DNA from: Saccopteryx bilineata
Lineage: Eukaryota > Chordata > Mammalia > Chiroptera > Emballonuridae
DNA: 64,000 nucleotides
NCBI RefSeq assembly: GCF_036850765.1
Contig: NC_089494.1
Coordinates: 230,782,779 to 230,846,778, forward strand
Direction: 5' to 3'
Both the position numbers and the translations under genes were made by a program. Below are positions 1 through 12,567 of the stretch, one piece after another (the stretch's first letter is position 1; each line of letters begins with the position of its first letter). The notes beneath the pieces are model-generated. The model had not been told where the DNA came from, did not search any database, and saw only the letters and a program-made list of their open reading frames with translations.

Positions 1-1353
1 AGATGCAAAATTAATCATGTGGGGAACCTTCCTCTTAGTGCTGCAGAAATCTTACTAGCAATAGCACAAAAGGTTATCACTGCCTCACGTACAAACCAGC
101 TGTGTTTTTGTTTGGGGAGGGCCTCATTTTCCACCATGGGCTCATCCGGATTTCAGCGCTGGCTGACTTTATGGCCCTCCGTCGCCCTTCTCCATTGTTG
201 GGGCAAACGAGAGGTTGCAGGAGACGAGAAGCCCAACACCTTCAGGGAATTCACCTCGCCACTCTCTGACACCTGTATTCTCAAATCTCTGTCCTCTGTT
301 AGTGGGGTACTCTGTTGATCATTTCCCTCTTCCCCTTAACTCCAGCCTCCCCCACATGAGGACTCGGGCCTTCAAGTTTCCGAGTGTCTCTGCTGCTGGG
401 AGTAAGGGAACTCCCTGATGACCAGATAAGCTGTATTAGAAAATTTCTGCTGAATGTGTCCAAGGGAGAAAGGTTTCTTTAATGTGCCACTTCTGCCTTA
501 GTGAGTCAGCAAGTATGCTTTCATGTGTCCTATTTGCTCCGTCATTGTTCTTGGCAGTCCACTTTGTCTGACCAAGTGGAAAACAGGCTGGTCGGCTAAG
601 GGGTGCTGACCTGGATGAAACACTAGATCCACACTGAGCAACCAAGGACCCCATACCCCCAAGACTTACTTGTTCCTCACCTCAGATGAGTGCACACACG
701 CACACATACTTCTGTGTTCTAGAGTGATCAGAGAGGATGGGGATGGAAGAAATCACAGGAGTGACTGAGCACATTTCAAGTGCTCAATACTCACTCACAC
801 AGCCCAGTGGGTACTGCAGTAGACGGCGCAGGTAGAATGTCTCCTGTGTTGCAGAATGTTCTCTGAGAGCTTTCTTTCCCTTGAGCAATAACGAGACTCC
901 TGGATGATAAAAGCTATCTTGTCCAGCACATTCTTTTGCTTCTTTTACAAATGCCAGGGTACTTGTTGAATGGTAAGTGGCTAGATTTATTTATAAATGA
1001 GCCAACAAGTGTGTATTAGTCACAAAATCCTTGGGAATTCTCCCCTTAGTCTTGATGACCTTTGCTAATGTATGTGTGATTCTTTTCCCTTCACCATGAG
1101 GCTTATGGCTCATGGTTTTCCTGCTTTTAGAGCAGAAACTCTATATAATGGAGGGAGATTCTCTCCCCAGTTCTCTTACATGTGGTACTGCTGTTTACAA
1201 GAATGACAGTACTACAATATGAGACTCAGTGTTTTGATCAACTTTTACTGAGATTATTTGATTTCTTCAGATTCGAAACTAGTACACCACCTCACTCTGT
1301 AGGACCCCTTCCCACACTGATCACCCTTTGACAGACTATGTATTTTAATTCTT

Positions 1354-1568
1354 TTTTTAAAATTTATTTATCCATTTTTAGAGAGGAGAGGGAGAGACAG
1401 AGAGAGAGAGAGAGAGCGCGTGCGGAGAGACAGAGAGAGAGAAGGGGGGAGGAGCAGGAAGCATCAACTCCCATATGTGCCTTGACCAGGCAAGCCCAGG
1501 GTTTCGAACCGGCAACCTCAGCATTTCCAGGTCGACGCTTTATCCCACTGCGCCACCACAGGTCAGGC
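1354..1568 (-). mobile_element. tRNA-derived SINE, family B (short, Rhin-1-like)
   Basis: Read on the - strand it has the head gcctgacctgtggtggcgca, a tRNA-like part, then a pyrimidine-rich segment and an A/T-rich tail. A target duplication tgtattttaattctt (1339-1353) recurs with one change at 1569-1583. Confidence 0.88.
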
Positions 1569-1621
1569 TGTATTTTAGTTCTTAACTTTGATTATTTTCT
1601 GTCTCCTCTTACTCTAAGATA

Positions 1622-1722
1622 TGATATAAGCTCTGTGGAGGCATTTTCCTGTGTTTCCGTTCATTGCTAGAAAAGTGTCTGGCACGTAGTTGGCACTTAC
1701 TAACAGTTTGTGAATGAATGAC
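1622..1722 (+). mobile_element. L2 3' end fragment
   Basis: The words tgtctggcacgtagttggca and gtgaatgaatga match the typical L2 3' terminus. This is an ancient mammalian LINE remnant with no coding potential. Confidence 0.65.
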
Positions 1723-1754
1723 TGCAGAAGCATATTTGGGACTCGCTAAGATAG

Positions 1755-2200
1755 ATGCACGCTGTATTCATTTCCTGGGGCTGCTGTAAAAAAAATGACC
1801 ACAAACTGGGTGGCTTAAACTTACAGAAATTTATTTGCTCACAGTTTTGTAGACTACAAGTCTAAAATCAAAATGCCAGTGGCACCACGTCCCCCGAAGA
1901 CTCCAGGGAAGGAGCCTCCCTCCCCTCTTCCCGGCTTCCGGAGATTACTGGAAGCCCATGGCGTTCCTGGTCTTGTAGCTGCATCTCTCCTATCTCTGCC
2001 TCTTTAGTCACACATTCCTCTTTCCTGTCCTGTGTGTTCTTTCTCCTTATAAGGACTCCAGTCAGATTGGATTTAGGACTCACCCTAATCTAGTGTAACC
2101 TCCCCCTAAGAAATTACAAAGGCAAAGACTGTATTTCCCAATCAGCTGACATTCTGAGGTTCTGGTGGGCATGGATTTGGGGGACAGTACTGAAGCCAGT
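1755..2200 (-). mobile_element. MaLR (MLT1-type) LTR remnant
   Basis: Contains the blocks ccacaaactgggtggctta, acagaaatttatt and cttataaggactccagtcag, which are characteristic of MLT1-type LTRs read in reverse. It is an old non-autonomous LTR relic with no coding sequence. Confidence 0.75.
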
Positions 2201-2944
2201 ACAGGTACATAGATAGGATTCTTCCGCTAAGACCCCTTACCCCCTAGGGGTTTTCTTTGTTTCTGGGACTTTGCTGAATCTGCTTGAGAGCAAGCACCGT
2301 CCATAATGTTTATTATTTTTACAGACAATCACCGTGCAGGTTGGCAGGTTGTGTGTACTTTTCACGTGTGTGGAAAGTACCTGGGATGCTCACCTTGGAT
2401 TGCTGGGTCAGTGGCCCTGTCCTGAGCCCGTCACTGTCCCCAGCCCTGTCTCCAGTCTCTCTCTTTGCTCAAAAAGCACCACCGTTGTCCTAGGGCTCTG
2501 GCTTCCTGTCTGACTCACTCCTGAGCACGCGCAGTGCTGTCTGCTCAGCCCAGAGCTCTGCCGAAGGGTGCCCATGAATTCTGTTTTCCTCTCGGCCAAA
2601 TGCTGGCAGTTTTACCCCTATCAGCTCACCTCACAGCAGCTGTTTGTATAGTCTACAGTTCACTGCTCCGTGTCCAGGCCATGGTGACAAGCACGGTGTC
2701 AATGTTGGAGAGGACCAGAGGATCCAGGGTGGTGCTGTCGGTGATCCATCTCACCCTTCAATATCAGTGCCGAAACTCTGTCTCGAGAGGAGAAGGGCCA
2801 GCAGCCAACAGGCTGGCTTAGGAGTGGGGCAGAAAACACCGAACACCGCGGTGAGTTGCGAGGACCAGTTTGGTGCTTAGCCCCTTGAGCCGAGGCTGAC
2901 CGTGTTGGAGGGGAACCTTTGTGTCCAGCACTTGGGAGAGTTTT

Positions 2945-3786
2945 TTTTTTTAATTTTATTTTTTTAATGGGGCGACATCAATAAATCAGGATACATATAT
3001 TCAAAGATAACAAGTCCAGGTTATCTTGTCTTTCAATTATGTTGCATACCCATCACCCAAAGTCAGATTGTCCTCTGTCACCTTCTATCTAGTTTTCTTT
3101 GTGCCCCTCCCCCTCCCCCTTTTCCTCTCCCTTTCCCCCCTCCCCCCGTAGCCACCACACTCTTATCAATGTCTCTTAGTTTCACCTTTATGTCCCACCT
3201 ACGTATGGAATAATGCAGTTCCTGGTTTTTTCTGATTTACTTATTTCACTTCGTATAATGTTATCAAGATCCCACCCTTTTGCTGTAAATGACCAATAGA
3301 CGCAGAAAAGGCTTTCGATAAAATCAACACAATTTTATGTTTAAGACTCTCAACAAAATGGGTATAGAAGGAAAATATCTCAACATGATAAAGGCCATAT
3401 ATGATAAACCATCAGCTAACATCATATTAAATGGCACTAAACTGAAGGCTTTCCCCCTTAAATCAGGAACAAGATAGGGTTGTCCACTCTCTCCACTCTT
3501 ATTTAATGTGGTACTAGAGGTTCTAGCCAGAGCAATCAGACAAGACAAAGAAATAAAAGGCGTCCATATCGGAAAAGAAGAAGTCAAGGTATCACTTTTT
3601 GCAGATGATATGATCCTATACATCGAAAGCCCCAAAGAATCCACAAAAAGACTACTAGAAACAATAAGCCTAACAATAACAGTAAGGTCGCAGGATACAA
3701 AATTAACATACAGAAGTCAATAGCCTTTCTATATGCCAACAATGAAACAACTGAGAACGAACTCAAAAGAATAATCCCCTTCACAA
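2945..3786 (-). mobile_element. 5'-inverted (twin-primed) L1 insertion
   Basis: 2945-3289 is the antisense 3' end of the same L1 family as the full-length copy at 44.3-52.5 kb, beginning with poly-T. 3290-3786 is in the opposite (+) orientation and is a reverse-transcriptase part of ORF2 (DAEKAFDKI, then [10 protein letters not shown] at about 3597-3626). Target duplication ttgggagagtttt occurs at 2932-2944 and 3787-3799. The shared duplication around two head-to-head parts shows one insertion event with inversion. The ORF2 piece has stops and is not functional. Confidence 0.9.
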
Positions 3787-4079
3787 TTGGGAGAGTTTTA
3801 AAGGAAAGGTTTTATGCAGCTGTGAAAGTAAATGCTGTCAGTCTGTCTAAAACCACGAAGGTCATGCTGCTGGTGTCACAGCAGCATAATCAAGGTAGAT
3901 AACACCAGGAAATCTTAACCAGGGGCTCTGTGAACCCATGAGGAGGGGAAAATCTCTATGAAGTGAATTTTTCTGGCTAAAGCACCATAACACCCTGATT
4001 GGTGAAGAGCCACATGCGAGACATAAGTGACTTCAGCTGACGAGGATTCAATGATACAGCCTGGACAGAAAGAGGACTA

Positions 4080-4200
4080 AAGTCATTTATTTTTTTCCAG
4101 CAATTATTTAGGTACTAGGCCCAGTTCTAGGCACTTGGGAGACACCGGTGAACAAATAAAGATTTAGGCATGTGTGAAGCTTAGTTTCTAACCGAGTAAT
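4080..4200 (+). repeat. Ancient mammalian repeat fragment, family not assigned
   Basis: The stretch around ggtactaggcccagttctag, followed by acaccggtgaacaaataaag, resembles an old mammalian-wide interspersed repeat. Similar words recur at about 26.94-27.06 and 30.63-30.76 kb. I cannot name the family with certainty. Confidence 0.4.
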
Positions 4201-4594
4201 AGACAGTAAATCCGGAGTGCAGGGGAGAGAGATAACCGTCGCTGTAGCTATGAGTCACTTGGCCTATCATTCTACTCAGGGCCCTGGCGTGAGAACACCA
4301 GAGAAGGGAATCTGCTGTTAGTGTCAAAACCCGGGTGCCTTTTGTACGTGTTCATCCTGCCGTCCTACGTGTCACCCCGGGTTTACAGAGCTGTGCCCTT
4401 TTGTCCTCTAACCTCAGGCCAGTTAGTTAATCTGGTACTTGGCTGATGAACCTGACCCATCCCTGGAAAACCTGAGCGGGTGGGATGTGACAGAAGTCGT
4501 GTTGGTTCCAATGTGGCACTTTCCTAAGGAGTCCTAAGGGTGGTTTTGACGGTACCTGATTTTCAACCCTGTGTGCCAATTTCATTTTGTTTCC

Positions 4595-4690
4595 TTTTTA
4601 TTAAACCTGTTGGGGTGACACTGGTTAACGAAATTATACAGGTTTCAGGTACAGAAGTCCATGACACATCCGCAGTACTACAACAGGCAA
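4595..4690 (-). mobile_element. Old L1 3' end fragment
   Basis: The words ttggggtgacactggttaac and aggtttcaggtaca match the L1 3' UTR terminus in reverse orientation, as in related copies at 11.57 and 23.84 kb. Confidence 0.6.
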
Positions 4691-5214
4691 TATTTCAGAC
4701 TGCAGTGTTGCCTGTTGAACCCCAAGGAAGACTGATCAGAGGAGGTCTGACCACCAGGGCCGGGTTCGTCTAGGGGCTCTTCTCTGGTGCTAGGTTGGAG
4801 CAGGGCATTTTTCCTGTGTGTGCTGCTCGTGGGTGGTGGAGAGACAGTCACTGTGCTGGGAGCCTTCCAGCCAGTGGCCCAGAGTCAAGTTGGGAGCCAG
4901 GCACGCCTCTGGGTACAGCTGAGGAGGAGTTTGACACAGGATAAAATCTTCCTTAAATAGCTAGGCCGGACATCGCCCCTCTGCACTGAAAGTTAAAAAA
5001 TAAAAAAAATAAAAAAAAATATATTCAGTGTAACAAAGGTACAGAATTTTCAGGTCAAGAGAGAAAATTAGGAAGATTAGGGATTAAAAAAATAAAAAGT
5101 AGAAACAAACAAAACCCAAAAGAACAAAAACGAAATCACTGAGGAAATAGAGTGAGCCTGATTGAACCCAAGCCGGGAAACAGCCCCCAGGCAGGCCTGG
5201 GGCTGAGGCCGGGG

Positions 5215-5375
5215 TTCTTGGTTCTGTCCTTCACTTGCTAGTTGGGTGCCTCTGCAGCAAGTTAGTTTCCCTTAGGCTCAATTTTCTTCTCTGAAAAATG
5301 GGCACAATGTCCCTGTCACAGGGTTGTGATCAAGAATTCAATGAAATAATGCTTTTTGAAGGTGCTTTGTAAGAA
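5215..5375 (+). mobile_element. MIR (CORE-SINE) fragment
   Basis: The order cttgctagttgggtgcctc, aatgggcacaatgtccctg and gttgtgatcaagaattcaat follows the MIR central and 3' region. An ancient mammalian SINE. Confidence 0.65.
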
Positions 5376-5888
5376 CATGAATTGCTAGAGAAATGTGTGG
5401 GTTATTTTGTTGTTTTTATCTAGTGGAGAATTTAATTTTTCACATGATATCCTAATATGATATCCCTCTTGATTTAAAATTGCAGTTCTGCATAGGCAGA
5501 AATGTTGCTTTCCAAGTCTAGGCTCCCTTGTAAGTATGAGTAAGACAAAAATAAAACAATTAAAATTTAACACCCTCCTGCTTCCTTTATGGTCTGTTAC
5601 TTCGCCGTCCAGTAGAAATACAATGTCAACTACATGTGTCATTCAAAATTCTCTAGTGGCTACATTTGAAAAGCAAAAAGAAACAAATTTAATTTTAATA
5701 GTTTATTTGATTCAACATATGGAATTAATGTGGAAATTATAAGTGAAATATTTTACTTACCTTTTTTTTTGTATTAAGTCTTTAAATTTTAATACTCTTG
5801 TAGCACATCTCAATTCAGATGAGTCATATTTCAAGTGCTCAGTAATTACCCGTGGGTCATGTCTACCATATTGGATAATACTGAGTCA

Positions 5889-6374
5889 CAAGGCATATGG
5901 TAGATTGAATGCTGACCCACCAAATATATCCACATTCTAATCCCAGTGACCTGTAAATGCCACTTCACGTGGCAAAAGGGACTTTACAAATGTGATTAGT
6001 TAAGGATTTTGAGATCGGGAGATGGTCCTGGATTATCTAGGAGGGCCTGATGTAAGCACCATGTCCTCATAGGAGGGGGCAGGAGGGTCTGAGTCAGAAG
6101 AAGGGAATGAGATGATGGATGCGGATACTGAAGAGATGTGCTTTGAAGATGCAGGATGGGCCATCGGCCAAGGAATGCAGACAGGCCGTCACTGTAAGAT
6201 GAAAAGCAGAAACAGACTGTCCCTGCAGAGCACTCAGAGGGACAGTCCTGACAACACCTTGCCTCTAGCCCGTGAAACATTTCCGACTTCCGACCCCCAG
6301 ACTTAGACGAGAATAAATCTGTGTTGTAAGCCGCTGTGGTGACTTGTTATAGTAGCCATGGGAAACTAACACAT
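5889..6374 (+). mobile_element. MLT1-type MaLR LTR
   Basis: Near-complete LTR of an ancient ERVL-MaLR element. Seen in order: ccacattctaatcccagtga, ggcaaaagggactttacaaa, cctggattatctaggaggg, gccaaggaatgcagacaggc and gtaagccgctgtggtgactt, ending near gggaaactaacac. Several chance ORFs cross it; none is a gene. Confidence 0.85.
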
Positions 6375-6839
6375 GGGATGCTAACTGATATTAGTATCGT
6401 TTTCAAGATGCTTTTGAGAAGGCGTTCCCTGGGCTTCAGCATTGACAATGACGGCTGGCTTCCTGGCAGCTTGGCCGAGGGCACCCATGTACGGTCATTC
6501 CCGGGCTGGTGTGCATCGCTGCCCTCCTCACTGAGCACAGGTCTGTTCCTCACTCCGACCCTGCCGTAGCCTTTGATAGCAAATGCTTGCTGTCTTCTCA
6601 CTAGGCTTGAGAGTGGACAGAGGTGAAGGGTTCTTCACATTAGCACACAACACATGAGAGAAAAATGGCTTAGAAAGTTACTGGCTCTCTTTGCTATCAG
6701 CTCAATGTTTTTGTAAATTAAAAATGTGCTAAATATAATGTCTATGAATTAAAAAAATGTACTTCCATGTGGATTTTGAAGGGATAAAGTTCAACTCTTA
6801 TACCTGTATCTATGAGCGGTAATGAATGTGTGGTCGGGC

Positions 6840-7112
6840 CAGTGATTCTGAAGGTTGAATGTGCGTGAGAATCAGCTGGTCAGTCTGATACCCCTCAGAC
6901 TGCTGGGGTTCCCGGCCCGAGTGTCTACCTGGTAGGTCCGGGGGTGGGGGCGCCAGGAATTTCCCTTTCTAACTCGTTCCAGGTGCTGCTGCTGCAGTAG
7001 GTGGGCAGGTAGGCGGGCAGGTGTGGGAGCGCCCCCTCGCGGAGCCCAGGCCTCCCATCGGCAGTCCTGCGTGCACTCCCCCACGGGGCACACACGGTGT
7101 GAGCGCAGTGGT
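6840..7112 (+). mobile_element. MER5-like hAT-Charlie MITE remnant
   Basis: Starts cagtgattctgaaggttgaa, contains gagaatcagctggtcagtct, and ends near gcgcagtggttgctaag, giving decayed inverted ends typical of MER5 elements. The middle is GC-rich. No coding capacity. Confidence 0.6.
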
Positions 7113-8009
7113 TGCTAAGGAACTTCAGCGTCAGCACCACTCCTGCTGCTGGGCTCTGCTTTACGTCTCCCACCCTGAGGTCTAAAGCAGATGACAAGCC
7201 TGAGATCCCCAAGTCTCAGTTAAAAATACCTCATTTGCCACAGGCCAGCTGACTTCTCAGATTCCCCAGCTGGAGTGAATCCCCCAGACCTGGGACCGCC
7301 CCAGTGGTAAGTCAATCAGCAGAAAATACCGCGTTAAAAATAGGCCGAGGGAGGCCCCTCCAAGCTGTCACACCCAGCTGCCTCCCGGGTGACCAATTCC
7401 AGGGGTGGGTGTGGGGGTGGAGGTGGAGGTGGGAGGGTCAAGCCAGGAACGGCTGAAGGGCTGCCGCTTTGTGGCCGGCTTCATTCCCTGGAAGAGTTAG
7501 GGCACACTTTAGTGATGAGCCCCCCCCCACCCCACACACACTTCCCGTTTTTGTGTTTATTCAGTTTAACTTCTGGACTTGGTAACTAGAGCCCTAATCC
7601 TGGTCTCTGATGATTTGTGTTCTGCCTTCTGCATAACAATAAAGCTGAGCTTCCTGAAGGTGGCCTTGGTGAGCAAGTGAAGCGGCCCCTTGGGAGGAAG
7701 GACCCGCGGGGATGACTTGGATGAGCTGACTGGGATGGTCAGGGGTCTGGATCCTCTTGTGACAAGCCAGGCTTGCTGGCTCCACTCCCTCCTGATGGCA
7801 CGCGGCTCCGTTGGCGTTGCTGTAGCTTTAGGCTATCAGCCGCATGTCCAGCGGTGAGCTCCCACTAAGAGGAAGAGAACGCTCTCTGTGTTCCCAACCA
7901 ACAGTATTTCCCAATCAGTTCAGGTCAGAAACTCCTAGAAGCAGACAGCTCTCTCCCCTCCTCCCTTGAAGAGAGAGCTTTGGTGAGAAATGTCTTCTTT
8001 CCAGAAAAA

Positions 8010-8205
8010 CTATTAAAAAATTTAAAAATTTTCCCATTACAGTTGACATACAACATTATATTAGTTTCAGGAGTACAACATAGTAACCGCATTCATAAAA
8101 CTTCTGAAATGTTCTCCCGATAAGTCTAGTATCCACCTGGTACCCTATGTCGTTATTACAGTATTACTGACTATATTCCCTGGGCTGCACTTTACGGCCT
8201 CCTGA
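8010..8205 (-). mobile_element. Old L1 3' end fragment
   Basis: Words such as cagttgacatacaacattat, tagtttcaggagtacaacat and ctgggctgcactttacggcc match an older L1 3' UTR in reverse. Confidence 0.6.
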
Positions 8206-9149
8206 CCCAGAAAAACTGTTTAGTCTCCTTAATGGGAGTAAACAAACAAACAAAAACCCATGTGATAAATACTATAATTTAAAAAATTTTAATTTAGCAA
8301 CTAAAAAAATTTTAAATACGGACTTTTCATTTAAAAAGTTTGTTGTTCTTCCACTCATATTTCTCAAAGAAAGCAAACATAGAACACGTTGTCCAACTTG
8401 GCTTTTTCCCTTTAACAGAGGTTTGAATGCGGTGCAGTGAGGTCAGGACCAGGTCGGTCCGGTGGGAAGTCAGGGATGCGGAGCTTCTGTGACGGTCTGG
8501 CTGCTGGAGCATCAGGGTGAAACACACACACGCTCACAACTACTGCCTTGAGCGTAGCAGGAAGTCTGAAGGGTCCAGGTCTTGGAATTTTATTTTTCTT
8601 TTATATGATAAGTGAGGAGAGAGCAAAGCAAGGAATAACTTTGCTGTCTATTGACTTCATATCTTTGTTTGGATTTTCCTGTTCCTGCCCACTGGTGGAT
8701 AACTGGGTCCTGAATTTGTTCTGTGGGTGCAGCAAGGTAGGCTTCTCAAGGTGCCCAGAAAGGCAGTGCGATGGCCAAGACCCCGCAGGACGCCCCAGTG
8801 CAGGGGTTGGGGCCTGGGCAGGGTGAGGAAGGCATGGATGCGTGAGTGAGCTGTGCTGGGAGATGGGGGCTCTGCCGAGGTGACCACGGAGTCCTCACAG
8901 GAGATGGCGCCCGGCTCTGGAAGATGTGTTATAGACTGGGAGACTGGTCACATAATTACCCGTGTTAAGAATGAGCCAGGTTTCTTGCTGTTGGGAAAGA
9001 AAGAAACAGTTAAAGGGAGTCAGAAAACTACTTCCAGAATCTATGCAGTGGGATTGGAATTGGAGTTATGAGTCAATGTATATGTTTAATCATATAAAGG
9101 TAGATATAGAACTGAGCGAGGTGGAGGGATGGGTGATAAAGGTGAAGAT

Positions 9150-9362
9150 GTTTAAGAGATACAAACCTCCAGTTACATAAAAAGAAGTCACAGGGATGTA
9201 ATGCACAGTATAGAGAGAATAGTCAATATTATCGTAGTAATGTCGTATGGTGACAAATGGTTACTAGACTTAGTGTGGTGATAACATGGTAAGGAATATA
9301 AATGATGGATCATTATGTTATATAACTGAAACTTGTGTACTACTGTTTATCAGCTATACTTT
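9150..9362 (+). mobile_element. Old L1 3' end fragment, sense
   Basis: Pattern tagagagaatagtcaatatt, ggtgataacatggtaagg and actgaaacttgtgtactac is that of an older L1 3' terminus in + orientation. Confidence 0.6.
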
Positions 9363-9363
9363 A

Positions 9364-9803
9364 GTTTTTTTTTTTAATTTATTTTAAAGAGAGAAAGGGA
9401 GATAGAGACAGAAACATCGATTTGTTTCTGTCTGTAACCTGACAAGAGATTGAACTGGAAACCTTGGGACGATGCTCTAACCCAGTGGTCCCCAACCTCT
9501 GGGCTGTGAACTGGTACCGGTCCGTGGCCATTTGGTACCGGTCCGCAGAGAAAGAATAAGTAACTTACATTTCTGTTTTATTTATATTTAAGTCTGAACA
9601 GTGTTTTATTTTTTTAAAATGACCAGATTCCCTCTGTTACATCCATCTTAGACTCACTCTTGATGCTTGTCTCAGTCACATGATACATTTATCCATCCCC
9701 CCCTAAAGGCTGATCTGTGAAAATATTTTCTGATATTAAACCGGTCCGTGGCCCCAAAAAAGATTGAGGACCACTGCTCTAACCAACCGATCTATCTGGA
9801 GAA
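9364..9803 (-). mobile_element. Old tRNA-derived SINE, split by a hAT MITE
   Basis: Poly-T tail, a purine-rich segment, then a reversed tRNA-like head that stops at gatgctctaacc (to 9482) and resumes after 9777 as ctctaaccaaccgatctatc. The gap is exactly the 294-bp hAT element, so this SINE is older than that insertion. Confidence 0.75.
9483..9776. mobile_element. Non-autonomous hAT element (294 bp) with perfect 8-bp TSD
   Basis: Terminal inverted repeats read CAGTGGTCCCCAACC at the left end and CAGTGGTCCTCAATC on the reverse of the right end. The flanking 8 bases ctctaacc are duplicated exactly (9475-9482 and 9777-9784), the signature of hAT transposases. Internal accggtccgtggcc copies near both ends extend the inverted-repeat character. 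It resembles MER1-type hAT ends. No transposase is encoded. Confidence 0.92.
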
Positions 9804-9993
9804 GTATAGTTCTAAATATATATGCAAATGTGTAAATAGCATGTCCTGTGTGTGCCAAGGAACAACCAGATCTTGGTTTTAAATACCATTTTCTACAAAA
9901 AGGAAACAAGTTCCTTGAGGAAATGGCTGATTCTAAGGATGAGGCAAGGAAAGTCCAATATGAGTCCAAAACATCTTGTTCCAGAAAAACAAG

Positions 9994-10383
9994 GGCCCTG
10001 ACAGTTGGCTCAGTGATAGAGCATCGGCCTGGCACGTGGAAGTCCTGGGTTCAATTCCCAGCCCGAGCACACAGGAGAAGTGCCCATCTGCTTCTCCACC
10101 CCTCCCCCTTTCCTTCCTCTCTGTCTCTCTCTTACCCTCCTGCAGCTAAGGCTCCATTGGAGCAAAGTTGGCCCGGGCACTGAGGATGGCTCCATGGCCT
10201 CTACCTCAGGTGCTAGAATGGCTCTGGTTGCAAAGGAGCAATGCCCCAGAGGGGCAGAGCAACACCCCCTGGTGGGCATGCTGGGTGGATCCCAGTTGGG
10301 CATATGCCAGAGTCTATTTCTTTGACTTCTCACTTCAGAAAAATACCAAAAAAAAAAAAAAAAAAAAAAGAAAAAAAGAAAAA
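9994..10383 (+). mobile_element. tRNA-derived SINE, family A (long, VES-like)
   Basis: Head gccctgacagttggctcagt with pol III A-box-like sequence and B-box-like gggttcaattcc, then the family body (ctccattggagcaaagttgg, gcaacaccccctggtgggc), ending in poly-A. The duplication is imperfect (agaaaaacaag against gaaaacaaag). ORFs across it are non-coding. Confidence 0.9.
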
Positions 10384-10502
10384 GAAAACAAAGAAGTGCT
10401 TCAAGAATTATAGGTACATGTTAAAAGGACACAAGCCAGCTTGAATTGACTCCCATTAGACAAACGGAGGGCAATTTGACCACCAAAATAAATAATGATA
10501 GA

Positions 10503-10702
10503 GCCTGACCTGTGGTGGCGCAGTGGATAAAGCGTCGACCTGGAAATGCTGAGGTCGCCGGTTCGAAACCCTGGGCTTGCCTGGTCAAGGCACATATGGG
10601 AGTTGATGCTTCCAGCTTCTCCCCCCCTTCTCTCTCTCTGTCTCTCCCTCTCCTCTCTAAAATGAATAAATAAATAATAAAAAATTTTAAAAAATAAATA
10701 AA
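10503..10702 (+). mobile_element. tRNA-derived SINE, family B
   Basis: Head gcctgacctgtggtggcgca, B-box-like ggttcgaaacc, pyrimidine-rich tract, and a tail of aaat repeats. Target duplication aaataaataatgataga flanks it (10486-10502 and 10704-10720). Confidence 0.92.
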
Positions 10703-10839
10703 TAAATAAATAATGATAGAAACAGATTATAAACCATTGAATAAAGTAGGAAACCAATAGTCCATGCATACTTCAATAAACAAATGAATAAACTGAAAGT
10801 TTGAAGAAATGGAATGGAATATTTATATAATTTCAGTAC

Positions 10840-11520
10840 CTCACAATAAGATATTTATTGATTGCATGGGTAGGGGAGAGATGGAGAATAATAATATTAC
10901 AGTAGGAAGGTTTGGCAGACTGTCTTTATCATGCAAATGATGTGATTATCATTAGTAAAGGGACAAATTGAAATGGATAGGATATAGTGAGAAGAATGTG
11001 ATATCACTTTTTTGATATTTCTGCTATATTACTTTCGTGGTGTCTGAATTTAATTCTAAACCACAACTGAGGAACATTATATTGTAACTGGCCTATAATT
11101 TACAAAAGTGTCAAAGTCATGGAAGTCTAAGGAACATTGAAGGAGACCAAGGAAACATGAAAATCAAGTGTAATATGTGATTCTAAGTTAGATTCTTTCG
11201 GTATAAGGGATATTGGGACTATTGGCAAAACTTGAATGGGTCCTGAGAATTAGATGGTAGCAATGTATCAGTGTAATTTCCTGTGGTTCTGTAAGAATGT
11301 CCTTGTTTGTAGGAAACACCCACCAACATTTTTTCAGAATGATAGGGCATCCAGCTAGCAATTCAGTATCAGATGGTTCAGATAAAAGGGTCTTTGTACT
11401 GTCCCTCCAACTTTCCTATAACTATGTGGTTGTTTCAAGTTTTTTTCAAAGGGGGATAAATAGATATATTTCATTTGATAATTTCAAGAGATTTAAAAAC
11501 CTTTTATATTTGTATTTATA
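10840..11520 (+). mobile_element. Old L1 3' region, sense
   Basis: Words including tgtaactggcctataattta, gaaggagaccaaggaaacat, attgggactattggcaaaac and agaatgtccttgtttgtagg match the 3' portion of older mammalian L1 families in order. Degenerate, with no ORF. Confidence 0.6.
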
Positions 11521-11549
11521 CTAAGACAAACTTTATTTATAATTATGGC

Positions 11550-11780
11550 AACCTTTTTAAAAATTAAATTTATTGGGGTAACATCGGTTAACAACATATA
11601 CATTTCAGGTGTACAATTTTATAACGTGACACCTGTACGCTCTATCAGGTGTCACCGCCTGAAGCCTCATGTCCTTTGTCACCATGTTGAACCCCCTTTA
11701 CCCCCTTCACTGTCCTTCCACCCCTCTGTAACTACTATTCTGTTGTCTCCATCTAGGAGTTTGTGGGCTTTTTTCTGTTG
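11550..11780 (-). mobile_element. L1 3' end fragment
   Basis: aaatttattggggtaacatc, ggttaacaacatatacattt and caggtgtacaattttataac are the reversed 3' UTR of an L1 of intermediate age. Confidence 0.7.
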
Positions 11781-12567
11781 GGCACTATTTCTTTTGAAAG
11801 AAGTAAAAAAATTAGTATATAATTTTTTCAATGGAAAACAAAAGTATTTATAGTCACTTATTTCAAAATAATATTTTTCACTACATTTTCTTTGGAAAGA
11901 ATAAAAGTCTTTACATCAAGGATAGGCAGTTATTAAGCATTTAAAGACATCTTTTTCATTAGTTTACTATGTCTTAATTTGGATCCAGAGGTTTGCCTTT
12001 ACATAAAAAAAAATTAGATACATACATTATAATATATATATCTTAAAATGTTTATCATTTATATGTTTGGTTTTGTCTTAAAGTGCAGACAACTTTAGCA
12101 CTAGAAAGGAACTCAAGAGAATTGAGAGATTGTTCTTTGTGAAATACCATATTAAGAGTTTAAAAATGTTTTATTACTTGCAAATGCTAACGGTGGAAAG
12201 ATGTCAAAACGATATTAAAAAATATGATGGATGAGCCAGTGAGGTTTCTACTCTCAAAAGCTGTCTTTTCATCAGCAGTTTCTTATCATTTTAGGAAATG
12301 TTATGCAGTTCTTAATACTTTGGACTCCCTGATCATAAATATTAAACATTCAGCACAGTTTTTATTGTAAATATGTGTTAACATTTCAAATACTTGAAAC
12401 CAATAGTGAAAAGAAGCTGAAAGGTAAATTATTTAATGATGACTGAAATAAATCTATTAATTGAATTCTCAGTGCTTATAAGTAAATATTCATTAATATT
12501 TCTTGTCACTGAAGTATTTTCAGTATTAGGCTGCTTCCTGTTGTAGTTAAGGTTTAATAAAAAGTTT

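Noticed and set aside
5889..6374. Retroviral coding remnants
   Set aside because: Only a MaLR LTR is seen; no gag, pol or env similarity nearby.
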